DNA from: Bacteroidales bacterium
GTDB lineage: Bacteria; Bacteroidota; Bacteroidia; Bacteroidales; UBA932
Assembly (NCBI GenBank): GCA_029010575.1
Contig: JAQXKS010000061.1
Span: 84,580-124,472 of the forward strand
Direction: 5' to 3'
Length of the DNA stretch: 39,893 nucleotides
Below the pieces are notes generated by a model. The model was not told where the DNA came from. It did not search any database and worked only from the letters and a program-made list of their open reading frames with translations. Below are positions 30,910 to 37,836 of the stretch, piece by piece; the stretch's first letter is position 1, and the number at the start of each line of letters is the position of its first letter. The position numbers and the translations under genes were made by a program.

Positions 30910-31265
30910 AAAAGTTAACCGACAGGCATTTGCAGAAGCTCGTAGTTGTCACAGAATTGCCTTTAGAAAAAGTGGTAGAGCTAAATGATATGGGCATACT
31001 CAATTCTGATCGAGTGATTGAATTGTTGATTAAGTTTGATTGGAAGTTGCTAATAAAAAGGAATAACAATTTGTTGGCCCGGCAACGAATCAAAGCTATC
31101 GCAAAAGAATACAATGTTTCAGATTACTATGTGAAGAAATGCGTCTATACTCACCAGCAATTAAATCACTTTTGTCAGCATTGTGGTAATGAAATTACCA
31201 AATTGGAATATTCTCGCAATGGCGGGCTTTGTGAAAAATGCGCTGTTGAGTCTATAAAAATCTAA
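30906..31265 (+). CDS. protein with C-terminal zinc ribbon
   Basis: 119 residues. Residues 1-80 are basic and helical and include AKEYNVSDYYVKKCVYTHQQ, possibly a weak HTH. Residues 87-115 (FCQHCGNEITKLEYSRNGG then LCEKC) form a C-x2-C...C-x2-C zinc ribbon. ATGA overlap with the membrane protein gene. Likely nucleic-acid binding; no specific role assigned. Confidence 0.6.
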   Translation: MKKLTDRHLQKLVVVTELPLEKVVELNDMGILNSDRVIELLIKFDWKLLIKRNNNLLARQRIKAIAKEYNVSDYYVKKCVYTHQQLNHFCQHCGNEITKLEYSRNGGLCEKCAVESIKI

Positions 31266-31269
31266 TAGT

Positions 31270-31575
31270 ATGAACAACAATGCAACTGAGGCGTATGAAT
31301 ATTATAAGGAGTTATATGCGCCATTTATTATCTTCTTCCATATCAATAATACCTATCAAGCATTTTTTGAAGACGCAGAAATCATATCTACTACTCTAAA
31401 AATACCGACTGTAGAGGGGCGTATCACCATCCCCTCCCAGAATATTCTGGATTTGGTCGGGGAACTATCCACCTTTGGTAAACAAGCGAAAATGATTTCC
31501 TATCGGGATGATTCTGGACGCTATTGTTTACCAGATGTAGCCATTTTGAAAGCAGATAAGGAAGCTGACATATAA
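31270..31575 (+). CDS. hypothetical protein, 101 residues
   Basis: MNNNATEAYEYYKELYAPFI start; aromatic-rich helical beginning, then beta segments. It is the last gene of the group under the 29.7 kb promoter. No family recognised. Confidence 0.55.
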   Translation: MNNNATEAYEYYKELYAPFIIFFHINNTYQAFFEDAEIISTTLKIPTVEGRITIPSQNILDLVGELSTFGKQAKMISYRDDSGRYCLPDVAILKADKEADI

Positions 31576-31724
31576 AATTTTTCATTTTAATATAAATTAT
31601 AAATATGTTATTGAGCATAACTTATTGTATTTCAAAATAATATGTTGATTTTCTATTGATTTTCATTTTAATTTGTAAGCCATTGAAAATCAACGGATTA
31701 AGAAAATTTTTATGCCGAAAATAC

Positions 31725-31783
31725 TTGGCAGGAAAATATCATAACACTATATTTGCATCGTCCCATATTGGGGCGATGTTTTT
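31725..31783 (+). promoter_or_regulatory. promoter with hairpin at expected transcript start
   Basis: TATATTTG (31748-31755) matches the Bacteroides -7 element, with TTGG about 20 bases upstream as a weak -33. Directly after it is a 9-bp stem CATCGTCCC / GGGGCGATG (31756-31778) and TTTTT. The RNA would begin with or within this hairpin, which could stabilise the 5' end or attenuate transcription of the gene at 31814. The stretch 31576-31724 is AT-rich and otherwise featureless. Confidence 0.55.
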
Positions 31784-31813
31784 AGTTGAAAAAAGTTCAA
31801 AATCAATAACGAC

Positions 31814-32347
31814 ATGGAAAATGTTACAAACAAACCTCAGGTTAAAAAGATTTACACGAAGTTAAAATTCACCAAATCTAAACAAACCGGAGCCACAATT
31901 AGCTTCGTTTCCCAGAACCCCAAAACTGGGGAGATTCGTGGAGTGCGTCAGGATTCTCCATATCCTAAGAAAATATGTCTTCTTGACAAAACCCTTGTAC
32001 CCGAAATCTTGTTGAATACCCTTTATGACGCAACGCTTATTCCAATGGCTTCAAAGGACGGGTATGTAGTCATTGAGGTTAATCCAGTACAGTTCAAAGC
32101 AACGATTGAAACTACCTATGTCCCAAAGGCAATTTATCAGGTGGCTGTTAAATTTGGAAACAAAACCGTTCAGTTCGATCCGAAAGATGGTCGCAAGATT
32201 TCCGTTAGAAGACTGGATGAATGCCGAAAAATTCTGGAAACTCGTGTAGATCTAAAGAATATTTTCGATGTGCTGGATGATTTTGACGAGGCTGCACACA
32301 ATCTTTTGAATAAATATAAACAAGATGGATTCATATATAGGTATTAA
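31814..32347 (+). CDS. hypothetical protein, 177 residues
   Basis: MENVTNKPQVKKIYTKLKFT start; basic beginning, beta-rich middle (PMASKDGYVVIEVNPVQFKA), helical end. It has its own promoter and begins a group with a small basic protein and RNase H, so a nucleic-acid role is plausible. No family recognised. Confidence 0.6.
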   Translation: MENVTNKPQVKKIYTKLKFTKSKQTGATISFVSQNPKTGEIRGVRQDSPYPKKICLLDKTLVPEILLNTLYDATLIPMASKDGYVVIEVNPVQFKATIETTYVPKAIYQVAVKFGNKTVQFDPKDGRKISVRRLDECRKILETRVDLKNIFDVLDDFDEAAHNLLNKYKQDGFIYRY

Positions 32348-32561
32348 AAGAGCCAAGCTCCCTCGTAAGCGCAAGAAGGCTGCTATTAAAGCACAGGGCC
32401 GCAAGTGGTACTATGATACCATTAGGCTTCATAATATCCTCGCCAAGAAAGGACAAGCTGAAAAGATATGTAAGTTTTGGCGAAATGACTCTATTAGGCC
32501 GCGCACCTTTATGGTACAGGGTACACCCAGACTGATACCTATTGCCACAAGATTCTGGTAA
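32325..32561 (+). CDS. small basic protein
   Basis: 78 residues, very basic (RAKLPRKRKKAAIKAQGRKW), overlapping the preceding gene by 23 bases and ending one base before the RNase H start codon. Probably binds nucleic acid. Not a ribosomal protein I recognise. Confidence 0.55.
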   Translation: MDSYIGIKRAKLPRKRKKAAIKAQGRKWYYDTIRLHNILAKKGQAEKICKFWRNDSIRPRTFMVQGTPRLIPIATRFW

Positions 32562-32562
32562 T

Positions 32563-32958
32563 ATGGAACGCCCTCATCGCGGTATAGCTACCGATGCTGC
32601 TCACTCTACCAAAAACAATATCACGGAATATCAGGGCATTAACCTGGAAACTGGTGAGCGCATTTTTTATAGAAACCTTGGAAATCAAACTGTAAACATA
32701 GGTGAATTCCTGGGCGTAGTTGAGGCAGCGAAGTACATTATAGAGAATGACTTCCAGCCACGAACCATATACACTGACAGTATGACTGCAATTGCTTGGT
32801 GGAATGCTAAACACACGGCTTCAAATAAGAAAAATCGTGAGTTACAGAAAGCTGAGATATTTTTGAAAGCATTGTCAGCGGATGTGGACAGCATTAAAGT
32901 TATTCACTGGGACAATCGAACCTGGGGTGAAACTCCGGCAGATTTTGGCAATAAGTAA
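32563..32958 (+). CDS. rnhA: RNase H family protein
   Basis: 131 residues from ATG 32563; ATG 32542 overlaps the preceding gene. RNase H acidic residues are in order: TDAAHS (Asp near the start), GEFLGVVEAAKYI (Glu), IYTDSMTAIAWW (Asp) and PADFGNK (last Asp). Family members cut the RNA strand of RNA-DNA hybrids. The fold order fits RNase HI, and the short length suggests a minimal phage form. With an RT on the same element, it could remove RNA templates from cDNA, though routine primer removal is the simpler role. Confidence 0.8.
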   Translation: MERPHRGIATDAAHSTKNNITEYQGINLETGERIFYRNLGNQTVNIGEFLGVVEAAKYIIENDFQPRTIYTDSMTAIAWWNAKHTASNKKNRELQKAEIFLKALSADVDSIKVIHWDNRTWGETPADFGNK

Positions 32959-32998
32959 CATTTTTTAATGTTCGCTAACCCATTCCAATATCTTTCCT

Positions 32999-33007
32999 CT
33001 ATTCTTA
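32999..33007 (+). promoter_or_regulatory. CTATTCTTA promoter-like word before tRNA
   Basis: CTATTCTTA ends nine bases before the first base of tRNA-Met, the spacing expected between a -10-type element and a transcript start at or just before the tRNA. This is the best positional support that the word is a promoter. Confidence 0.5.
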
Positions 33008-33015
33008 TATGAAAT

Positions 33016-33087
33016 AGCGGGGTGGAGTAGCGGTAACTTGCCAGGCTCATTACCTGGAGATCGTAGGTTCGATTCCTACCCCCGCAA
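33016..33087 (+). tRNA. tRNA-Met (CAT), initiator-like
   Basis: Anticodon CAT in loop CTCATTA, anticodon stem CCAGG/CCTGG, T arm GTAGG-TTCGATT-CCTAC. The acceptor pairs GCGGGG with CCCCGC, leaving A1 opposite A72 unpaired; a 1-72 mismatch is a hallmark of bacterial initiator tRNA. The anticodon stem has two rather than three consecutive G-C pairs next to the loop. CCA is not encoded. Confidence 0.85.
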
Positions 33088-33102
33088 CTAAAAACAAAAA
33101 TT

Positions 33103-33333
33103 ATGTCAGTATTCGCAACAATCGTAATCATTTTGCTTGTTATCCTCGTTATCTTCCTCTCTTTTACTGTGGGCTATCAGGCCGGTATGTCTGAGGGCCA
33201 ATCCAGATGTCTCGCTTCCGTACAGGGCATCCTGGCAAAAATCGGCGAAATCCTCCCCACCATTCTGCTCCCCGAACCTGGGGAGGATGTAACCGATGAT
33301 GGGAAAAAGAAAGAAAACGAGCAAGCAAAATAG
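33103..33333 (+). CDS. small single-pass membrane protein
   Basis: 76 residues: transmembrane helix at about 4-27 (ATIVIILLVILVIFLSFTVG), then a soluble part and an acidic-to-Lys-rich tail (EDVTDDGKKKENEQAK). Encoded between the two tRNA genes. Function unknown; the layout recalls small phage membrane proteins. Confidence 0.6.
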   Translation: MSVFATIVIILLVILVIFLSFTVGYQAGMSEGQSRCLASVQGILAKIGEILPTILLPEPGEDVTDDGKKKENEQAK

Positions 33334-33345
33334 GTGCTCTGGTAT

Positions 33346-33419
33346 TGAAGTGTAGCGCAATTGGGTAGAGCATCAGATTTTGGTTCTGACGGTTGGTGGT
33401 TCGAACCCACCCACTTCAA
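33346..33419 (+). tRNA. tRNA-Gln (TTG)
   Basis: Acceptor TGAAGTG / CACTTCA, anticodon stem TCAGA / TCTGA with loop TTTTGGT giving anticodon TTG, T arm with GGTTCGAACCC. CCA is not encoded. Co-located with tRNA-Met and two small membrane proteins. Confidence 0.9.
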
Positions 33420-33435
33420 CAAAAACATTATAACA

Positions 33436-33750
33436 ATGAAAGAGTTATTTACAAAAATCGGAGCCTGGTTCAAAAAGGTATTTCGTTGGCTTGGTGAAAG
33501 TAATCGTCCCAAGCATCTTTTGGTTGGTTTTCTCGTAAGCCTTCTTCTTGGCTTTAATGCTGGCTTTGCAGCTGGATGTGCGGCTGAATATAAAGATTGG
33601 GCGCATCAGGGAAAACAACACGGAATTCACATTTTTAAGACTGGAAGTGGATGGGATTGGCTTGATCTCGCTGCAACCGCAATAGGCTCAATTCTTGGCG
33701 GTCTCATTTGGAGCATTACCCTTCGCCAGTTTGTTACGGTCATTTTTTAA
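33436..33750 (+). CDS. membrane protein, putative two-helix
   Basis: From ATG 33436 (MKELFTKIGAWFKKVFRWLG); the upstream extension would run over tRNA-Gln. 104 residues, basic amphipathic start, hydrophobic segments at about 29-52 (LLVGFLVSLLLGFNAGFAAG) and 78-102. The pattern KHLLVGFLVSL...G..AG..AEYKD...G resembles small phage/plasmid proteins of the YfjU/putative lipoprotein type, but I am not certain. Confidence 0.6.
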   Translation: MKELFTKIGAWFKKVFRWLGESNRPKHLLVGFLVSLLLGFNAGFAAGCAAEYKDWAHQGKQHGIHIFKTGSGWDWLDLAATAIGSILGGLIWSITLRQFVTVIF

Positions 33751-33770
33751 TATTATACATTAGATGTTTG

Positions 33771-33808
33771 GAATCCCGCGTTGTGAAATGCGGGATTCTT
33801 TATTTTTG
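33771..33808 (+). terminator. intrinsic terminator at end of phage-like region
   Basis: GAATCCCGC / GCGGGATTC stem with a 10-nt loop followed by TTTATTTTTG. It ends the tRNA and membrane protein unit, and is the last feature that clearly belongs to the left-hand element. Confidence 0.85.
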
Positions 33809-34140
33809 TACACTCTATTATTCTTATAGTGTTCTGATATTTTATATTAAAGTGAATTTTTTATAACTCAAACTTAAAATGCAAAATATTATGTCATTAT
33901 AATAGTTTGCAAATTTGTTTTTTCGTTATATCTTTGCTGACGATAAACTGAGGTTGAGACTGAAAAGTGTATCCAAAGTGTTCTCATCAGGTTTTTCAAT
34001 TTTGACAACTTATTGATATATATGTAAATAGAGGGCTAAAAAGTGGTTTCCCGTCCGCACCGCAATAGACATTGGAAATCAATGTTTTACAAATTAAGCA
34101 CCCGATTTTACACCCAAGAATGTAAAGTTGGGTGTTTTCG
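33809..34140 (+). other. junction to NBU2-like element, with promoter and terminator
   Basis: Gene-free. A promoter-like word TTATTCTTA (33818-33826) is followed by a strong Bacteroides promoter: TTTG (33906-33909), 19 bases, TATCTTTG (33929-33936). ACACCCAA / TTGGGTGT (34110-34135) then TTTTCG forms a terminator or attenuator before the mef remnant. CCCGTCCGCACCGCA near 34050 looks like a tRNA 3' end and might be an attachment core, but no second copy is visible. Confidence 0.5.
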
Positions 34141-34171
34141 TATTATTTATGATTATAAAGGGAGAGTATAA

Positions 34172-34474
34172 AAGTTTTTTGTCGATGCGTTCATAGGATT
34201 TATGTGCCTGATGTTTGCCGGGGGTATTGCTTATGCCATTTATCACGCCTTGTTCATTGCTGTTGTCCAGCAGAATATCGCTTCGGAAATTCTCGGGCGC
34301 ACGTTTTCTTTGATATTTAGTCTGAGCACGCTCTCTTCCTTGTTGGGGATATTGGTATCGGGATATTTGGCTGAAAACATGAGTATTGCAACCTTGTTTG
34401 TAATCTGTGGGACGCTCATTGGAGCGGTCGGAGTAGCCGCGTGTTTCATCTCTTCGATAAAATCTCTGCAATAA
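34172..34474 (+). pseudogene. 3' remnant of macrolide efflux gene, mef(En2)-like
   Basis: About 100 codons in an open frame that begins right after a stop, encoding three to four transmembrane segments (FAGGIAYAIYHALFIAVVQQ, then LSTLSSLLGILVSGYLAENM, then VICGTLIGAVGVAACFISS). This matches the C-terminal quarter of a major-facilitator macrolide exporter of the Mef type. NBU2 carries mefEn2 next to linAn2, and here the order is the same with mef truncated. The remaining piece cannot form a transporter. Confidence 0.7.
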
Positions 34475-34502
34475 CATATTTATCACAAAGACATCGTTTA
34501 TT

Positions 34503-34997
34503 ATGACAAAAAAAGAACACATTACGATTTCAGACTTATTCCAAATATTGGATTTATTGGAAAGTACAGGCGTGAAGTATTGGCTCGATGGAGGATGGGG
34601 CGTAGATGCCCTGCATGGAGGGCAAACCAGAATCCATAGAGATGTGGATATTGATTTTGACAGCCGTTATACCGACAAATTGATTGCCTTTCTTCAGGAA
34701 AATGGTTTCGTCATAGAAACGGACTGGCTTCCTGCGAGGATGGAATTATACAGCGTCGAATTAGGGTATATAGACATACACCCGTTTATATTGAATGAGG
34801 ATGGTACATCCAGACAAGCGGATTTGCAAGGTGGTTGGTATGAATTTCAGTCGGACTATTTTGGTGAAACTACTTTGGATGGCAGGGTTATTCCATGTAT
34901 TTCATTGAAAGGGCAAAAGATATTCCATTCGGGATATGAATTGCGGGATAAGGATATTCATGACTTATCTATTCTTGATGCTATTTCAAAATCATAA
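34503..34997 (+). CDS. lnu(AN2): lincosamide nucleotidyltransferase, Lnu(AN2)-like
   Basis: 164 residues. YWLDGGWGVDALHGGQTRIH then RDVDIDFD is the nucleotidyltransferase active site (GG-x-G-x-D, then R-x-H-x-D-x-D). Such enzymes adenylylate lincomycin and clindamycin using ATP, inactivating them in the cytoplasm. Length and neighbours (mef remnant, MobV relaxase) fit linAn2 of NBU2. The gene appears intact. Allele assignment is from memory, so the symbol is provisional. Confidence 0.8.
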   Translation: MTKKEHITISDLFQILDLLESTGVKYWLDGGWGVDALHGGQTRIHRDVDIDFDSRYTDKLIAFLQENGFVIETDWLPARMELYSVELGYIDIHPFILNEDGTSRQADLQGGWYEFQSDYFGETTLDGRVIPCISLKGQKIFHSGYELRDKDIHDLSILDAISKS

Positions 34998-35000
34998 TTA

Positions 35001-35031
35001 AAAGCTGGAGGATCAATTCCCCCAGCTTTTT
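35001..35031. terminator. terminator between lnu and relaxase genes
   Basis: AAAGCTGG / CCAGCTTT stem with inner GG/CC pairs and a following TTTTT on the plus strand. It separates convergent genes and probably ends the lnu transcript. Confidence 0.75.
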
Positions 35032-35045
35032 CAGCCCTCGTTACA

Positions 35046-36446
35046 TCATAACTTGAATCCTCTACTTTTTCTTGGCTCTTCTGTTTTTCGTAAACCTTGC
35101 CGAAGTTTCTCCCATTGTTCTTTGAACCATTCGCCAATCGGTTGCCTGTTTATGTTCAGTACCAGTTTACTGTCATTGGTCGGATTCTTTTCCACTTTGA
35201 AAATATCATTCCTGATGTCAAACTTCCGTCTGTGCTCTTCGGAATAAATCCTGCCATTGCACCTGATAGCCTCTTTCTTCGTCAGAAGGCTCTCTATCAT
35301 TTCTTTGGTGAAGCCGATGGCTGCGCACAGTTTCTCCATTCTCAGCATCTCCCTGAGCATCGGGAACCATTTGAAAGCCTTTTCAAGAATAGCATTCAGC
35401 CGTGATATTTCCTTGTCTTTGGCTTCAAGTTCTTGATGGTGCATCCCTTGCAGATTGCGTATCTGTTTGCCGTGCTGTTCCTGCATGTGCCGCATTTGGG
35501 CTTTCAAGTCATCAATTCCCTTATCCCGTTTGGCAATTTCCTGACGCAGTTCATCATTGGACTGCTCCAGCTTCTTCATTTTCCCGCTGCCGAAAAGAGA
35601 ACCCACTCCGCTTACTATGACCGTAGCAGCATCGGTGGCTGCACCTTTGAGCTTGTCCGTGCGTATCTCCGATTTCACCTGACGAAGTTCCTGTTCGGCA
35701 AGATTTATCTGTTCTTCTTTGTGCCGTTTTGCAGCATCCATGCGTTGCAATTCGGCTTTCTGCTTCTCAATGATGAAGTCGTTCCTCTCCAGATGCTCCT
35801 TGCCTGTTACAGCCTTTGACTGTCCACGTTCCATCAGCAGGATGTCGGATGCCAAGTTTTGCATTTCGGTCATATCCTCATCATTGAGTTTGCGGCTCTT
35901 GCCTGTATCGTGGTTCATCCAGTCGAATACGATATGGGCATGGTAATTCGGCTTGAACCATCTTTCGCCTACTTGAAAACTCTCCCTGTCCTCCGGTGCA
36001 GGCTGACCGTTCAGCCAATGCCCCTCGTCTTTGTGCAAGAAGATTTGAAGCGGAGTGATACCCCATCGTTTTTGGCACTCCTCGCCAAACCTACGCACAT
36101 CCTCCAGTGTCGTGTCCGGTCTGATAAGCAATACTCCCTCACGGATGGGTGAGCATCCCGCCACCTTGATAATCTTGCCGTTCTTCCCTTTGCGTTCACG
36201 CTCCTTTTCCTGCATGGCACGTCCTGTCTTTTCCTTGACCATGCGTTTGATGTTCTCATAATGCGTCTGCAATTCGGGACTTCCGAAATCCGGATTTATC
36301 CACTGCTCGTTGCTTGCAGAGAGTTCCGATACCACATATACTTTGGACTTGCCGATGTTGCGCATATACTCGGCTGTTCTCCGGTTATGAGCCTCGCTTG
36401 ATGCCACGTTGCAAGGTTTGATATGTATGCTTGACTTTGTTGCCAT
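35046..36446 (-). CDS. MobV-family relaxase
   Basis: 466 residues. N-terminal relaxase domain: EAHNRRTAEYMRN near the start, then FLHKDEGHWLNG and WFKPNYHAHIVFDW with the conserved H-x-D-E and H-x-H of the MobV (Pre/Mob) type. Residues 215-380 form a long coiled coil. It nicks and covalently binds the oriT strand for transfer by a helper conjugation system; the element itself shows no transfer apparatus. A probable oriT lies upstream at 36447-36671. Relatives are the Mob proteins of Tn4555 and NBU elements. Confidence 0.9.
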   Translation of the reverse strand: MATKSSIHIKPCNVASSEAHNRRTAEYMRNIGKSKVYVVSELSASNEQWINPDFGSPELQTHYENIKRMVKEKTGRAMQEKERERKGKNGKIIKVAGCSPIREGVLLIRPDTTLEDVRRFGEECQKRWGITPLQIFLHKDEGHWLNGQPAPEDRESFQVGERWFKPNYHAHIVFDWMNHDTGKSRKLNDEDMTEMQNLASDILLMERGQSKAVTGKEHLERNDFIIEKQKAELQRMDAAKRHKEEQINLAEQELRQVKSEIRTDKLKGAATDAATVIVSGVGSLFGSGKMKKLEQSNDELRQEIAKRDKGIDDLKAQMRHMQEQHGKQIRNLQGMHHQELEAKDKEISRLNAILEKAFKWFPMLREMLRMEKLCAAIGFTKEMIESLLTKKEAIRCNGRIYSEEHRRKFDIRNDIFKVEKNPTNDSKLVLNINRQPIGEWFKEQWEKLRQGLRKTEEPRKSRGFKL

Positions 36447-36671
36447 CTTTTCGATTTTTGATTCGGTTTTTGACTAATTTTGTTTGTTGCTTTCCGCTCA
36501 TAACGCAGGGGGTTCTTAGGGGTGAAACCCATAAGCGGAGTTTCCAAAGAGAGGGTCACTCTTTGGTCGGGTTGCATAGGGCTGAAAGCCCTTGCCGGGT
36601 TCTTAGGGCAGCGTCCTAAGCCCCTCGGGAGAGCCCACAACTACGAAAGCGAAGCGTGTAGTTATAGTGGG
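36447..36671 (-). other. probable oriT region
   Basis: Gene-free and packed with inverted repeats: CCGCTCATAACGC...ATAAGCGG (about 36496-36537), AGGGCTGAAAGCCCT near 36578, CTTAGGGCAGCGTCCTAAG near 36602, and AGCCCAC...AACTAC paired with GTAGTTATAGTGGGCT (about 36630-36671). It lies directly upstream of the relaxase gene on its strand, where oriT of MobV elements is usually found. The nick site cannot be identified by eye. Confidence 0.6.
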
Positions 36672-37631
36672 CTATAACCGGAAGCCTTTCGGTTTCTTGG
36701 GTAACGCATCATTCCTCTTTTTGACGAATTGCATTTGCTCTTTTCTATCCGCCATGCGTTTCTGCAAATACTCGTTCAGGTCTTTGCATCCGCTGTAGAT
36801 TTGTGAAGCGTCCCGTATATGCCGGGTGCTGTCGTATTCCTTGCGGATTTGCTGAAGGGCTTCCATTCCTGCACGGTCATTGTCAAAAAAGCAGTGGATG
36901 CGCTCATAACTTCCCAACGGGTAGAGTGCTTTGGAAACATTGGCAACAGAGTTCAGAACCATGTAATCCTGCCTGTCGAATTCAGGGTATTGCGGACAAC
37001 TTTCGAGCCGTAGGGTCAGAAATGAGAGGTAGTCCATAAATCCCTCGAAAACGAAACACGTGCCCTTTGGCTCTCCCGACTGTCTGATGTGGGATATTTC
37101 CTTCGGTGCGATACAGCCCTTGAAATATCGGTTGCGGATTTCATAGCCGCCCGACATGTTGGGAAACGCAATGGCGAAGTACCGTTTGCCGTTGTGCGTA
37201 AACCGCGCTTCCTTACATTCTTTTTTCGCCAGTGCCGGATTTATTCCCCTTTCCTGCAAGTAAGCGAGCAAGGCAGGAGAAGAAAGCGGCACGATTTCCA
37301 ACTGTTGGAAACTCGGCTCTGTAAATGACTGCTTGCGAAAAGAGAAAGAAACGGGGCGCACGTGCGCTGCCTGTTCCTCTATGCGTTTCAAAAGGCACGG
37401 CACGCTGTCCGTTGCATAGAGGTGCGAAGCCAGAGCGATGATGTTGCCGCCCTTGCCGAGCGCAAAATCATACCATTGGTTCCGCTCGGTGTTCACCTTG
37501 AACGAGGCTTCGGTTTCTTCCCTGAACGGTGACTTGTACCACAGGTTGATGCCCTGTCGCTTCACCGGGCTATATCCCAAGCTGTGCAGGTATTCTTCCA
37601 GTCTGATTTGTTTTGCTGTCTGTATGTCCAT
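36672..37631 (-). CDS. Toprim-domain primase (NBU PrmN1-like)
   Basis: 319 residues. The N-terminus (EEYLHSLGYSPVKRQGINLW then YKSPFREETEASFKVN) is CHC2-like but lacks the zinc-binding Cys residues. The Toprim core follows: FEGFMDYLSFL with Glu, and HCFFDNDRAG with D-x-D. Makes primers for replication or complementary-strand synthesis after transfer. Order mob, primase, ATPase on one strand is typical of NBU/Tn4555-type elements. Confidence 0.85.
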   Translation of the reverse strand: MDIQTAKQIRLEEYLHSLGYSPVKRQGINLWYKSPFREETEASFKVNTERNQWYDFALGKGGNIIALASHLYATDSVPCLLKRIEEQAAHVRPVSFSFRKQSFTEPSFQQLEIVPLSSPALLAYLQERGINPALAKKECKEARFTHNGKRYFAIAFPNMSGGYEIRNRYFKGCIAPKEISHIRQSGEPKGTCFVFEGFMDYLSFLTLRLESCPQYPEFDRQDYMVLNSVANVSKALYPLGSYERIHCFFDNDRAGMEALQQIRKEYDSTRHIRDASQIYSGCKDLNEYLQKRMADRKEQMQFVKKRNDALPKKPKGFRL

Positions 37632-37703
37632 AAATGATTGTCTTTATCGGTTATTGTTTGTTTTTCTTTTCGCCAGTATCTGTTTATAGGTTACTGGCTG
37701 TAT

Positions 37704-37830
37704 AACCACTTCACTTTATTGTCGTATATATAGGATACGGCTTAAAGTGAAGCGGTTTGATGCGCTCCTGCAACCACTTCGCTTTATCCTAATATATAGA
37801 CCCGGAGAATAAAGTGAAGTGATTGCAGGA
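37704..37830. repeat. two related inverted repeats (iteron-like)
   Basis: Repeat 1: AACCACTTCACTTTA (37704-37718) with TAAAGTGAAGCGGTT (37743-37757). Repeat 2: TCCTGCAACCACTTCGCTTTAT (37766-37787, given in two parts as TCCTGCA and ACCACTTCGCTTTAT) with its complement at 37809-37830. All four arms share ACCACTTCRCTTTA, and both loops contain ATATATAG. Lying between ATPase and primase genes, they may be protein-binding sites for replication or excision control, or RNA hairpins. Confidence 0.65.
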
Positions 37831-37836
37831 AGCGTG

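Noticed and set aside
1-33800. Alternative genetic code, as in some large gut phages
   Set aside because: TAA, TAG and TGA all serve as stops at well-placed gene ends (for example TGA at 485-487, TAG at 18418-18420, TAA at 17301-17303), so the standard code fits.
34040-34060. Attachment site of the NBU2-like element at CCCGTCCGCACCGCA
   Set aside because: It resembles a tRNA 3' end, but no complete tRNA or second copy is present, so it is mentioned only as a possibility within the junction entry.
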